Source: Pseudomonadota bacterium (lineage in GTDB: Bacteria > Pseudomonadota > Gammaproteobacteria > Steroidobacterales > Steroidobacteraceae). From it: a stretch of DNA of 64,000 nucleotides. The stretch covers positions 1 through 64,000 of the forward strand of contig JAEWAF010000001.1 in assembly GCA_023391815.1 (NCBI GenBank), written 5' to 3'. Positions 52,903 through 61,112 of the stretch are shown one piece after another; positions within the stretch are counted from its first letter, which is position 1, and every line of letters begins with the position of its first letter. Made by a program: the position numbers and the translations under genes. Below the pieces are notes generated by a model, which saw nothing but the letters and a program-made list of their open reading frames with translations, had not been told where the DNA came from and did not search any database.

Positions 52903-52977
52903 TGGCTCCCCGGGCCGGACTCGAACCAGCGACCAACGGATTAACAGTCCGTCGCTCTACCACTGAGCTACCGGGGA
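52903..52977 (-). tRNA. tRNA-Asn(GUU)
   Basis: On the minus strand TCCCCGG pairs with CCGGGGA, followed by discriminator G and encoded CCA. The anticodon stem GGACT/ATCC region encloses CTGTTAA (anticodon GTT). The T-arm GGTTCGAGTCC is intact. The 3' end serves as the attachment site of the neighbouring island. Confidence 0.96.
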
Positions 52978-53126
52978 ACAGGTGGGTCAAATCGAAGGCG
53001 CGGGATTTTGCGTAATGCGGCGCGGCCGTGTCAAGGAATCGAAGCGACTTGAGTCGCAACTTTTTGAGTTGACATCCGATTCCGGAACCCGATGCCGCGT
53101 TTTCGCCGGTCTCGGCTGACAGGCAC

Positions 53127-53576
53127 TTACGGGCCCGCGACACGCGTCGCTCGACGCGGCGCAGGGGAGTCACCTAAGTCGAAGTCGCCGGGTCGCCGGT
53201 CATCCGCGAGCCATTTCAAGTAGTAGGCCTGCTTGTGTTCGACGAAGCGCAACGCGGTCTGAAGCTCCGCGATATGCGCGAGCGTCCGCGCGTGGTGCGC
53301 ATCGAGCAGCTCCAAGCGTTGGCGAATCGTCTTTTTGCCTTGGACGGCGAGGTGCGCATAGCGACGCATCTCGCGCACGGTCATCCCCGCGTAACGAAGC
53401 CGATCGAGGAACAGCAGCCAGGCAACGTGCTGCGTAACGTAGACGCGTCGCCCACTGACATCGCGTGTCACACCGGGCATCAAGCCCTGCTTTTCGTACC
53501 ACCGAATCGTATGCACGCTGCGGCCGGTCTCACGAGCGAGCCGGCCGATGTGAAAGCGCGTGCCGTTCCGACTCAT
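53127..53576 (-). CDS. MerR-family transcriptional regulator
   Basis: A 149-residue MerR-type regulator. The N-terminal winged helix reads FHIGRLARETGRSVHTIRWYEKQGLMP, followed by the family's wing and a long coiled-coil dimer helix (about 75-125). No Cys cluster for metal is visible, so it is probably of the small-molecule or redox type. It overlaps the upstream SnoaL-like gene by 4 bases (ATGA), so the two are co-translated. Such regulators commonly control their operon partner. A promoter is not visible within the overlap, so expression comes from upstream of the SnoaL gene. Confidence 0.92.
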   Translation of the reverse strand: MSRNGTRFHIGRLARETGRSVHTIRWYEKQGLMPGVTRDVSGRRVYVTQHVAWLLFLDRLRYAGMTVREMRRYAHLAVQGKKTIRQRLELLDAHHARTLAHIAELQTALRFVEHKQAYYLKWLADDRRPGDFDLGDSPAPRRATRVAGP

Positions 53577-53998
53577 GCGGTTGTCGCCCAGGACGGCGGC
53601 TCGAGGACTGCGGACACGAGCTCCGTGTCGAGATACTCGGTCAGCTCCACCATCTTGCCGTCACGCATGCGAATGACCATGCAGTAAGTGTTCGCGTAGG
53701 GCTTGCCTGTTTTGGTCGTCACGTTACCGCGACTCTCCACGATGACGAACTCACCATCGGCGAGGATGCGCTTCGGCGTGTTCGTGTAGTGACTGCCGAA
53801 CTGTGCGAACAACGGTGCGATCAGTCGCTGCCGTACCTCGGCCTTGCCCGTGAACGTGCCCGACCACGCGGTGGTACCGGTCATGTGCCACGTGAAGTCT
53901 TCTGCCATTGCATCGGCGAAGGGCTGGCGCTGGCCGCGGGACAGCGCCTCCATGATGCCGGTGACGATGGCTCGATTGCTCTCTGTAACGCTCGTCAT
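53573..53998 (-). CDS. SnoaL-like/NTF2-fold protein
   Basis: A 141-residue NTF2-superfamily protein (SnoaL-like, COG3631 type). It shows the family pattern VTGIMEALSRGQRQPFADAMAEDFTWHMTGTTAWSGTFTGKAEV, then VIVESRGNVTTKTGKPYANTYCMVIRMRDGKMVELTEYLDTELV. These small cone-shaped domains can be isomerases, hydrolases or ligand binders; here the activity is unknown. GGAGGCGACC precedes the ATG, a strong ribosome binding site. It is the first gene of a pair with the MerR-type regulator. Confidence 0.88.
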   Translation of the reverse strand: MTSVTESNRAIVTGIMEALSRGQRQPFADAMAEDFTWHMTGTTAWSGTFTGKAEVRQRLIAPLFAQFGSHYTNTPKRILADGEFVIVESRGNVTTKTGKPYANTYCMVIRMRDGKMVELTEYLDTELVSAVLEPPSWATTA

Positions 53999-54054
53999 AG
54001 GTCGCCTCCATGTAGGGTGCGACCCTGGTTCTAACGGCTAGAGCACGCTCTAGA

Positions 54055-55251
54055 TCAAGCGGCTTGCGCCGCCCGCAGCGTCTTCTCCATGCGCTTCAAC
54101 GATTCTTCCAGGTTCTTCATGCTGGTCGCGAACGACAAGCGCATGTGATTCGGTGCACCGAATCCGCTGCCTGGAACGACAGCGACGCCGCCCTGGACGA
54201 GCAGGTGCTCGGCGAACGCGTTGTCGTCCTTCACGCCAACGATCTTCATCGCCTTCTCCACGTGCGCGAAGGCGTAGAACGTGCCGGCGCCTTCGAGGCA
54301 GGTCACGCCTGGCAGCTTGTTCAAGCCGGCGACGACGAAATCGTGCCGCGCCTTGAACGACTTGTTCATCTCGCGCACGCAGTTCTGATCGCCATTCAGC
54401 GCGGTGATCGCGGCCTTCTGCGCGATCGATGAGGGGTTCGATGTGCTCTGACTCTGAATAGTGGACATCGCGGTCACGATCTCGATCGGTCCGCCGCAGT
54501 AACCGATGCGCCAGCCAGTCATCGCATACGCCTTCGACACACCATTGGTCGTCACGACTCGGTCGTACAGCTCGGGGCACACCTGGGCGAGGCTGACGAA
54601 CGGCTCCTTGCCCCAGTAGATGTGCTCGTACATGTCATCGGTGCAGATGATGACCTGCGGGTGTTTGATGAGCACTTCTCCGAGCGCGCGCAGTTCGGCC
54701 GCGGAGTAGGCGGCACCGGTCGGGTTGCTCGGGCTGTTCAGAATGAAGAGGCGCGTTTTTGGCGTGATCGCGGCCTCCAGCTGCGCCGCGGTGAGCTTGT
54801 AACCTTGCTCAGGCCCGGCATAGGGCATGACGGGAATGCCGTCGGCGAGCAGAACCATGTCCGGATACGACACCCAATAGGGCGCCGGCACCACGACTTC
54901 GTCGCCCGGGTCAACGACCGCCAGGATCAGATTGAAGATGGTCTGTTTGGCGCCCGTGGATACGAGGATCTGATTGCGCTTGTACTCGAGCCCGTTCTCG
55001 CGCTTGAACTTCGCAATGATCGCGTCCTTCAATTCGGCGACGCCTTCGACCGGCGTGTAGCGTGTGAAGCCCTTGCGAATGGCCTCGACGCCCGAGTCCG
55101 CGATGTGGGTCGGTGTGTCGAAATCCGGCTCGCCGACGCCGAGGCTGATGATGTCCTTGCCTTCGGCTTTGAGCTGCGCGACGCGCCCCGTCAAGGCCAC
55201 GGTCGGGGAGGGCTTCACACGTTGGACGCGCTTTGAAACTGCTAGACTCAC
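54055..55251 (-). CDS. Class I pyridoxal-phosphate aminotransferase (aspartate aminotransferase)
   Basis: A 398-residue fold-type I aminotransferase that interconverts aspartate/2-oxoglutarate and oxaloacetate/glutamate. Landmarks: GVGEPDFDTPTHI near residue 35, GAKQTIFNLILAVVDPGDEVVVPAPYWVSYPDM, LNSPSNPTGAAYS, and the PLP Lys in NGVSKAYAMTGWRIGY, with a late Arg-containing VVPGSGFGAPNHMRLSFATS. Length and motifs fit the subgroup Ib aspartate aminotransferase. The GTG at 55251 matches family length; the open frame 78 codons upstream has no similarity and overlaps the uvrB promoter side. It is divergent from uvrB, as in several gammaproteobacteria. Confidence 0.93.
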   Translation of the reverse strand: MSLAVSKRVQRVKPSPTVALTGRVAQLKAEGKDIISLGVGEPDFDTPTHIADSGVEAIRKGFTRYTPVEGVAELKDAIIAKFKRENGLEYKRNQILVSTGAKQTIFNLILAVVDPGDEVVVPAPYWVSYPDMVLLADGIPVMPYAGPEQGYKLTAAQLEAAITPKTRLFILNSPSNPTGAAYSAAELRALGEVLIKHPQVIICTDDMYEHIYWGKEPFVSLAQVCPELYDRVVTTNGVSKAYAMTGWRIGYCGGPIEIVTAMSTIQSQSTSNPSSIAQKAAITALNGDQNCVREMNKSFKARHDFVVAGLNKLPGVTCLEGAGTFYAFAHVEKAMKIVGVKDDNAFAEHLLVQGGVAVVPGSGFGAPNHMRLSFATSMKNLEESLKRMEKTLRAAQAA

Positions 55252-55435
55252 GGCGACACCGAGTGACCTGAAGAAACGGAAAATCCCTGACAAGCGTCGG
55301 GACGTTTTCGTGCGATTGTAGAGCGATTCGCCGCCCGGCTCTATACGAACGGCCGCCGCCCGCACTGGAAATGCGCCGTTGCAGCCCCAAGTCTTCTTAC
55401 CCTCTATGCCCGTTGCACCTCGCTCGCTGCAAACC

Positions 55436-57472
55436 ATGACCGATAAACCGGCCCAGACCCCATTCCAGTTGAAAGGCGGTTTCAAGCCCTCGGGCGATCA
55501 GCCCGCGGCCATCGCCAAGTTGATCGAGGGGATCGAGGCGGGCCTCGCGCACCAGACGCTGCTCGGCGTGACCGGCTCGGGCAAGACCTTCACGATCGCG
55601 AACGTCATTCAGCAAATCCAGCGTCCGACGCTCGTGCTTGCACATAACAAGACGCTGGCGGCGCAGTTGTACGGCGAGTTCAAGGAATTCTTCCCGGACA
55701 ACGCGGTGGAGTATTTCGTCTCGTATTACGACTACTACCAGCCCGAGGCCTATGTGCCGTCCTCGGATACGTATATCGAGAAGGACTCCTCGATCAACGA
55801 GCACATCGAACAAATGCGCTTGTCCGCGACCAAGGCGATCCTCGAGCGGCGCGACGCCATCATCGTCGCGACGGTTTCAGCGATCTACGGCCTGGGTGCG
55901 CCGGAGACGTATCTGTCGATGGTGCTGCATCTCTCGCGCGGCGAGCACATCGATCAGCGCGCGATCCTGCGTCGTTTGACCGACATGCAATACAAACGCA
56001 ACGAGCTCGATCTCACGCAGGGTACGTATCGGGTGCGCGGCGATGTGATCGACATCTTCCCGGCCGAATCCGAGCGTGAAGCATTGCGCGTCGAACTCTT
56101 CGACGATGAGATCGACTCGCTGATGTTGTTCGATCCCTTGACCGGTGAGATCAAACGAAAGATTCCGCGCTATACCGTGTTCCCGGGCACGCACTATGTG
56201 ACGCCACGCGATCGACTGGTGCTCGCGGTCGATCAGATTCGCGATGAGCTGCACGACCGACTCATCGAGCTGAAGAACGCGGGCAAGCTGCTCGAAGCGC
56301 AGCGGCTGGAGCAGCGCACGCGCTTCGATATCGAAATGATTCGCGAGCTCGGTTACTGCAACGGCATCGAAAACTATTCGCGGTTCCTCTCGGGGCGCGA
56401 GCCGGGCGAGCCGCCGCCGTGTTTGTTCGATTATTTGCCGCAGGATGCGCTGCTCGTCATCGACGAAAGTCATCAGACGATTCCCCAACTGGGCGCCATG
56501 TTCAAGGGCGACCGCTCGCGCAAAGAGACGTTGGTGGAATACGGCTTCCGCTTGCCGTCGGCGCTCGACAACCGGCCGCTGCGATTCGAGGAGTGGGAGC
56601 GGCTTGCGCCGCAGGCCATCTTTGTCTCGGCGACGCCGGGGCGCTATGAACTCGAGCATTCCGGCGGCGAAATCGTCGAGCAGTTGGTGCGTCCGACCGG
56701 CCTCGTCGATCCGGAAGTCGAGGTGCGGCCGGTGCGTACGCAGGTCGACGACGTGCTCTCGGAGATCAAGCTGCGGGTCGAAAAAGACGAGCGCACGTTG
56801 ATCACGACGCTCACCAAGCGCATGGCGGAGGACCTCACCGAGTATCTCGATGAGCACGGCGTGAAGGTGCGCTATCTGCACTCGGACATCGACACGGTCG
56901 AGCGCATGGAGATCATTCGCGATCTGCGGCTCGGCAAGTTCGATGTGCTGGTCGGCATCAACCTGCTGCGCGAAGGTCTCGACATGCCCGAAGTGTCGCT
57001 CGTCGCCATTCTCGATGCGGACAAGGAAGGCTTCCTGCGTTCGGAGAACTCGCTGATTCAGACCATCGGTCGCGCCGCGCGCCACCTGAACGGCAAGGCG
57101 ATTCTGTACGCCGACAACATCACGGGCTCGATGAAAAAGGCGCTGGACGAGACGGCACGTCGCCGCGCGAAGCAGCTCGAGTTCAACGCCGCCAACGGCA
57201 TCACGCCTCGGGGTATCAAGAAGGCGGTCCAAGACATTCTGGAAGGCGCGTATTCGGATACCGATCGCGGGCCGGTCCGGAAGGTCGCCGAAACGACGCC
57301 CGACTACTCGAAGCTCACGCCCGATCAGGTCATGCGTCGGATCAAGAAGCTGGAAGCGGAGATGCTCAAGCACGCCCGGAACCTCGAGTTCGAGGAGGCG
57401 GCCAAGCTTCGCGATCAGATCTCGACCCTGCGCAAGTCGAGCCTGGGCTTGGCGACGAGCAAGGCCGGGTAG
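55436..57472 (+). CDS. uvrB: UvrABC system protein B
   Basis: UvrB is the damage-verifying helicase of nucleotide excision repair. The protein has 678 residues, close to E. coli's 673. It shows Walker A GVTGSGKTFTIAN, the beta-hairpin region YYDYYQPEAYVPSSDTYIEKDSSINEHIEQMR, the DEAD-like DESHQTIPQLGAM, helicase motifs ITTLTKRMAEDLTEYL and GINLLREGLDMPEVSLVAILDADKEGFLRS, and a C-terminal UVR coiled-coil domain (EMLKHARNLEFEEAAKLRDQI). ATG 55436 gives the normal N-terminus; the frame starts upstream at 55379 with unusual codons. Confidence 0.98.
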   Translation: MTDKPAQTPFQLKGGFKPSGDQPAAIAKLIEGIEAGLAHQTLLGVTGSGKTFTIANVIQQIQRPTLVLAHNKTLAAQLYGEFKEFFPDNAVEYFVSYYDYYQPEAYVPSSDTYIEKDSSINEHIEQMRLSATKAILERRDAIIVATVSAIYGLGAPETYLSMVLHLSRGEHIDQRAILRRLTDMQYKRNELDLTQGTYRVRGDVIDIFPAESEREALRVELFDDEIDSLMLFDPLTGEIKRKIPRYTVFPGTHYVTPRDRLVLAVDQIRDELHDRLIELKNAGKLLEAQRLEQRTRFDIEMIRELGYCNGIENYSRFLSGREPGEPPPCLFDYLPQDALLVIDESHQTIPQLGAMFKGDRSRKETLVEYGFRLPSALDNRPLRFEEWERLAPQAIFVSATPGRYELEHSGGEIVEQLVRPTGLVDPEVEVRPVRTQVDDVLSEIKLRVEKDERTLITTLTKRMAEDLTEYLDEHGVKVRYLHSDIDTVERMEIIRDLRLGKFDVLVGINLLREGLDMPEVSLVAILDADKEGFLRSENSLIQTIGRAARHLNGKAILYADNITGSMKKALDETARRRAKQLEFNAANGITPRGIKKAVQDILEGAYSDTDRGPVRKVAETTPDYSKLTPDQVMRRIKKLEAEMLKHARNLEFEEAAKLRDQISTLRKSSLGLATSKAG

Positions 57473-57547
57473 GGGAATCGAAGCGGTCTTGCTTGCCACC
57501 ACTGCAACTCGCCGCTATCCTCTCGGCCCCTTTCGATCCGCCCGGAT

Positions 57548-57622
57548 GCGCGCGTAGCTCAGCGGTAGAGCACTACCTTGACATGGTAGGGGTCACAGGT
57601 TCGATCCCTGTCGCGCGCACCA
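57548..57622 (+). tRNA. tRNA-Val(GAC)
   Basis: A 75-nt tRNA with acceptor stem GCGCGCG/CGCGCGC, anticodon stem CTACC/GGTAG enclosing TTGACAT (anticodon GAC), T-loop GGTTCGATCCC and encoded CCA. It lies between uvrB and thrS. Confidence 0.97.
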
Positions 57623-57716
57623 ACACCCACTTCCCCTCCGGTTGCCTGCCATAACGCGGCCGGGCATACTGCGCGTCCTTTTTTTCTGCCGGTAACGGCT
57701 TGAATTCCTTCGCCTC

Positions 57717-59645
57717 ATGCCTGTAATCACCCTGCCCGACGGCAGTCAGCGCACCTACGCAGAGCCGGTGTCGGTCGAGAAAGTCGCTGCCGATATCGGG
57801 GCGGGCCTCGCGAAGGCCGCGCTTGCGGGTAAGGTCGACGGCCGCCTGGTCGATACCTCCTATCTCATCGAGAAGGACGCGCACATCGCGATCGTCACGA
57901 GTCGCGATGCCGAAGGCATCGATGTCATTCGTCATTCGACCGCTCACCTGCTCGCGCAGGCCGTAAAGCAGCTGTTCCCCGAAGCCCAGGTCACGATCGG
58001 CCCGGTGATCGAGGACGGCTTCTATTATGACTTCGCGTATAAGCGGCCCTTCACGACCGAAGATCTGGCTGCGATCGAAACGCGCATGCATGAGCTCTCC
58101 GAGGCGGATCAGAAAGTGAGCCGTCGCGTGATGAGCCGCAACGATGCGGTGAAGTTCTTCCAGGATCAGGGTGAGATCTATAAAGCCGAGATCATCGCCA
58201 GCATTCCGGAGAAGGAAGACATCAGCCTGTACGGGCAGGGCGACTGGGTCGATCTGTGCCGCGGCCCGCACGTGCCGAGCACCGGCAAGTTGAAGGCGTT
58301 CAAGTTGATGAAGGTGGCCGGTGCCTATTGGCGCGGCGATTCACGCAACGAAATGCTCCAGCGCATCTACGGCACCGCCTGGGCCGATGAGAAGGCACTC
58401 AAGGCCTACCTCACTCGCCTGGAAGAGGCCGAGAAGCGCGATCACCGCAAGCTCGGCAAGGAACAGGATCTGTTCCACTTCCAGGAAGAAGCGCCGGGCG
58501 CCGTGTTCTGGCATCCGAAGGGCTGGACGCTGTTCCAGACACTGATCGCGTACATGCGTCAGTATCAGGGTCGCGCCGGCTGGCAGGAAGTGAGCGGGCC
58601 GGAAGTCATGGACGTGAAGTTGTGGGATGCCTCGGGTCATCTCGCGACTTTCTCCGAGAACATGTTCTTCACCGAACTGCCCGATAAGCGCAAGTTCTGC
58701 CTGAAGCCCATGAACTGCCCGGGCCACGTGCAGATCTTCAATCAAGGCCTGCGCAGTTATCGCGATCTGCCGCTGCGGTTCTGCGAGTTCGGCAAGGTGC
58801 ATCGCTATGAGCCCTCGGGCGCGTTGCACGGCCTGATGCGCGTTCGCGCGTTCACGCAGGACGACGGTCACAGCTTCGTCGCACTGGATCAGCTCTTCGA
58901 TGAAGCAGTGAACCTGACCAAGCTGATTCTCGGCATCTACGCCGACTTCGGCTTCACCGACGTGCGCATCAAGTTCTCGGATCGCCCGCCGAAGCGGGTC
59001 GGCTCCGATGAGGTGTGGGACAAGTCGGAAGCGGCGCTCAAACAAGCGGTTACCGCCGCGGGCCTCGAATACACGTTGAATCCGGGCGAGGGCGCGTTCT
59101 ACGGGCCGAAGCTTGAATTCGTGCTTCGTGACGCCATTGGTCGGGACTGGCAGTGCGGCACCCTGCAGGTCGACTTGAACATGCCTGGCCGCTTGGGCGC
59201 GCACTACATCGGTGAAGACGGGCAAAAGCACACCCCGGTCATGCTCCATCGGGCCATGTTCGGCTCGCTCGAGCGCTTTACCGGTATTTTGATCGAGCAT
59301 TTCGCGGGCAAGCTGCCGACCTGGCTCGCGCCGGTGCAGGCCGTAGTGATGAACATCACCGACGGTCAGGCCGAATACGTGCAGAGCGTCACTGAAGTCC
59401 TGAAAAATCAGGGGCTTCGCGTGACTTCAGACTTGCGCAATGAAAAAGTCGGCTTTAAGATTCGCGAACACACCCTGCAGCGGGTGCCTTACCTATTGGT
59501 AGCCGGCGACCGCGAAGCAGGTTCGAATTCTCTGGCCGTGCGCACGCGTAGTGGCAAAGATCTCGGGGCGATGCCTGTCGAGGTCTTGGCTGCGAAGCTT
59601 GCCGAGGAAGCCGCGAGCCGCGGCCGGACTAGTTTGGAGGTATAA
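57717..59645 (+). CDS. thrS: Threonyl-tRNA synthetase
   Basis: ThrS charges tRNA-Thr and edits mis-attached Ser. The 642-residue protein has an N-terminal TGS domain (MPVITLPDGSQRTYAEPVSV), then the editing domain with HSTAHLLAQAVKQLFPEAQVTIGPVIEDGFYYDF and CRGPHVPSTG, then the class II core (EEAPGAVFWHPKGW, CLKPMNCPGHVQIF zinc-binding Cys, RYEPSGALHGLMRVRAFTQDDGH) and the anticodon-binding C-terminus. The start of infC is 4 bases downstream, and the infC ribosome binding site lies in the last codons of thrS, as in E. coli. Confidence 0.98.
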   Translation: MPVITLPDGSQRTYAEPVSVEKVAADIGAGLAKAALAGKVDGRLVDTSYLIEKDAHIAIVTSRDAEGIDVIRHSTAHLLAQAVKQLFPEAQVTIGPVIEDGFYYDFAYKRPFTTEDLAAIETRMHELSEADQKVSRRVMSRNDAVKFFQDQGEIYKAEIIASIPEKEDISLYGQGDWVDLCRGPHVPSTGKLKAFKLMKVAGAYWRGDSRNEMLQRIYGTAWADEKALKAYLTRLEEAEKRDHRKLGKEQDLFHFQEEAPGAVFWHPKGWTLFQTLIAYMRQYQGRAGWQEVSGPEVMDVKLWDASGHLATFSENMFFTELPDKRKFCLKPMNCPGHVQIFNQGLRSYRDLPLRFCEFGKVHRYEPSGALHGLMRVRAFTQDDGHSFVALDQLFDEAVNLTKLILGIYADFGFTDVRIKFSDRPPKRVGSDEVWDKSEAALKQAVTAAGLEYTLNPGEGAFYGPKLEFVLRDAIGRDWQCGTLQVDLNMPGRLGAHYIGEDGQKHTPVMLHRAMFGSLERFTGILIEHFAGKLPTWLAPVQAVVMNITDGQAEYVQSVTEVLKNQGLRVTSDLRNEKVGFKIREHTLQRVPYLLVAGDREAGSNSLAVRTRSGKDLGAMPVEVLAAKLAEEAASRGRTSLEV

Positions 59646-59648
59646 CGC

Positions 59649-60173
59649 ATCGCTGCTCCCATAGGAAAACGCGTCCGACGCAACGAAGAAATCAACTCGC
59701 CTCAGTTGCGAGTGATCGATGCGAACGGCGAACAGATGGGCGTCATGAGCCGCTTCGACGCGCTGAGAATGGCGCAAGAGGCCGAGCTCGACCTGGTCGA
59801 GGTATCGCCGACGGCGGAGCCGCCGGTCTGCCGCATCATGGACTTTGGCAAGTACTTGTTCGAACAGAACAAGAAGGCGCACGCAGCGAAGCGCAAGCAG
59901 AAGCAGATACAGATCAAGGAAGTGAAGTTTCGCCCCGGCACCGAGGAAGGCGATTACCAGGTCAAGCTGCGTAATCTGATCCGCTTCCTGGAGGAGGGCG
60001 ACAAGGCCAAGGTAACCATGCGGTTCCGTGGCCGTGAAATGGCTCATCAAGAAGTCGGCCGTGAATTACTGGGCCGGGTACAGAACGATCTGGCGCCGTA
60101 CGCCACGGTCGAGCAGAACCCGCTCATGGAAGGACGGCAGATGGTGATGATGTTCGGACCTAAGAAGAAGTAG
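59649..60173 (+). CDS. infC: Translation initiation factor IF-3 (non-canonical AUC start)
   Basis: IF-3 keeps ribosomal subunits apart and rejects non-AUG starts. No ATG or GTG suits the N-terminus: the frame from the thrS stop reads ATC-GCT-GCT-CCC, and the protein continues PIGKRVRRNEEINSPQLRVIDANGEQMG. TTGGAGGT lies 8 bases upstream of that ATC, an ideal ribosome binding site. From ATC 59649 the protein has 174 residues, the normal size; starting at a later TTG would delete the family-conserved RRNEEI segment. E. coli infC uses AUU for autoregulation by IF-3, and AUC here would do the same. The C-terminal domain KAKVTMRFRGREM is intact. Confidence 0.93.
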   Translation: MAAPIGKRVRRNEEINSPQLRVIDANGEQMGVMSRFDALRMAQEAELDLVEVSPTAEPPVCRIMDFGKYLFEQNKKAHAAKRKQKQIQIKEVKFRPGTEEGDYQVKLRNLIRFLEEGDKAKVTMRFRGREMAHQEVGRELLGRVQNDLAPYATVEQNPLMEGRQMVMMFGPKKK

Positions 60174-60444
60174 GTCGTCGAACACTTGTCAATTGCGAGG
60201 GTTCGGGCATCCTGCCACGACCTTCGCGCTGCGTCGGAAGAAATGTGATTTTTTCCTCGCAGCCGCCGCCGATGGCGGCGGGGTACATCCATGTGCCCGG
60301 CAGGAAACAAGTGGCGTAAGCCACGACAAGCGAACGGCATTGCCTCGTTGGAAGAGGCGGCGCCGTCCCGCCTGACAGGGCGAGGCCTCACGTCATGGAC
60401 GAGGGCCGAGTTCCTCAAAGGCTAACAATCAGTAGAGTAGTGCA
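60174..60444 (+). promoter_or_regulatory. infC-rpmI intergenic leader
   Basis: These 270 bases hold no gene. They include a strong hairpin at GCCGCCGCC-gat-GGCGGCGG (about 60261-60281). In E. coli the L20 protein represses rpmI-rplT through a structure in this same position. A similar L20-binding leader is possible here, but I could not demonstrate the pseudoknot. Confidence 0.4.
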
Positions 60445-60642
60445 ATGCCTAAGTTGAAGACCAACCGGGCAGCGGCGAAGCGTTTTCGCCAGACTGCCAA
60501 AGGGTTCAAGCGAGCCCAATCGCACCGTCGTCACATCCTCACCAAGAAGCCGAGCAAGCGTAAGCGTCAGCTGCGCGCGCCTTCGATGGTCGCGAAGCAG
60601 GATCTGGTCCGCATGGAGCAGCTGCTCCCGAACGCGAAGTGA
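60445..60642 (+). CDS. rpmI: Ribosomal protein L35
   Basis: A 65-residue, very basic protein of the large ribosomal subunit. It begins MPKLKTNRAAAKRFRQTAKGFKRAQSHRRHILTKKPSKRKRQLR and ends EQLLPNAK, the bacterial L35 pattern. It lies in the conserved infC-rpmI-rplT-pheST order, with rplT 11 bases downstream. Confidence 0.98.
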   Translation: MPKLKTNRAAAKRFRQTAKGFKRAQSHRRHILTKKPSKRKRQLRAPSMVAKQDLVRMEQLLPNAK

Positions 60643-60653
60643 GGAGATAAACC

Positions 60654-61022
60654 ATGGCACGCGTTAAGAGAGGCGTCATTGCGGGCGCCCGTCACAAGAA
60701 GATCCTCAAGAAGGCGAAGGGTTATTACAACGCCCGTCGCAAAGTATTCCGCGCCGCGAAGCAGGCGGTCATCAAGGCCGGCCAGTACGCGTATCGCGAT
60801 CGCAAGACCAACAAGCGCAACTTCCGTGCGCTGTGGATCACGCGCATCAACGCCGAAGCTCGTGTTCACGGCTTGTCGTACAGCAAGCTGATTGCGGGTC
60901 TGAACCTCGCGGGTCTGTCGATCGACCGCAAGGTGCTCGCCGACATCGCGATGAACGATCCGGCGGCGTTTGCAGTCATCGCGCAAAAAGCTCGGGACAG
61001 CCTGCTGAAGAAAGCGGCTTGA
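60654..61022 (+). CDS. rplT: Ribosomal protein L20
   Basis: A 122-residue protein that binds 23S rRNA and starts large-subunit assembly. The sequence MARVKRGVIAGARHKKILKKAKGYYNARRKVFRAAKQ and the NFRALWITRINAEARVHGLSYSKLI core are typical. L20 autoregulates this operon in E. coli. A GAGGAG ribosome binding site lies 7 bases before the ATG, in the short gap after rpmI. Confidence 0.98.
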   Translation: MARVKRGVIAGARHKKILKKAKGYYNARRKVFRAAKQAVIKAGQYAYRDRKTNKRNFRALWITRINAEARVHGLSYSKLIAGLNLAGLSIDRKVLADIAMNDPAAFAVIAQKARDSLLKKAA

Positions 61023-61054
61023 TCCACGGGCTCCACGCTCGATAGATGTTGATT

Positions 61055-61084
61055 GAATCGGGCGTCCATAGTGACGCCCGATTC
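61055..61084 (+). other. Strong hairpin between rplT and pheS
   Basis: A 12-bp perfect stem GAATCGGGCGTC/GACGCCCGATTC with loop CATAGT. The 3' side has no T-tract, so it is more likely an mRNA stability or processing element or a weak attenuator than a full terminator. There is no Phe-rich leader peptide like E. coli pheM. Confidence 0.55.
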
Positions 61085-61112
61085 GTCTGTAGAACCCGGA
61101 AAACTCAAAGCC

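Larger units (their letters stand above)
47447..52920. mobile_element. Degenerate integrative element in tRNA-Asn
   Basis: About 5.5 kb lie between the tRNA-Asn 3' end and a near-identical 20-nt repeat. The cargo is VapBC, a 600-base gene-free stretch, an HD-GHKL fusion protein and a tyrosine integrase pseudogene next to the tRNA. By eye the cargo is less G+C-rich than the flanking core genes (not counted). The integrase is broken, so the element is probably no longer mobile. Confidence 0.65.
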
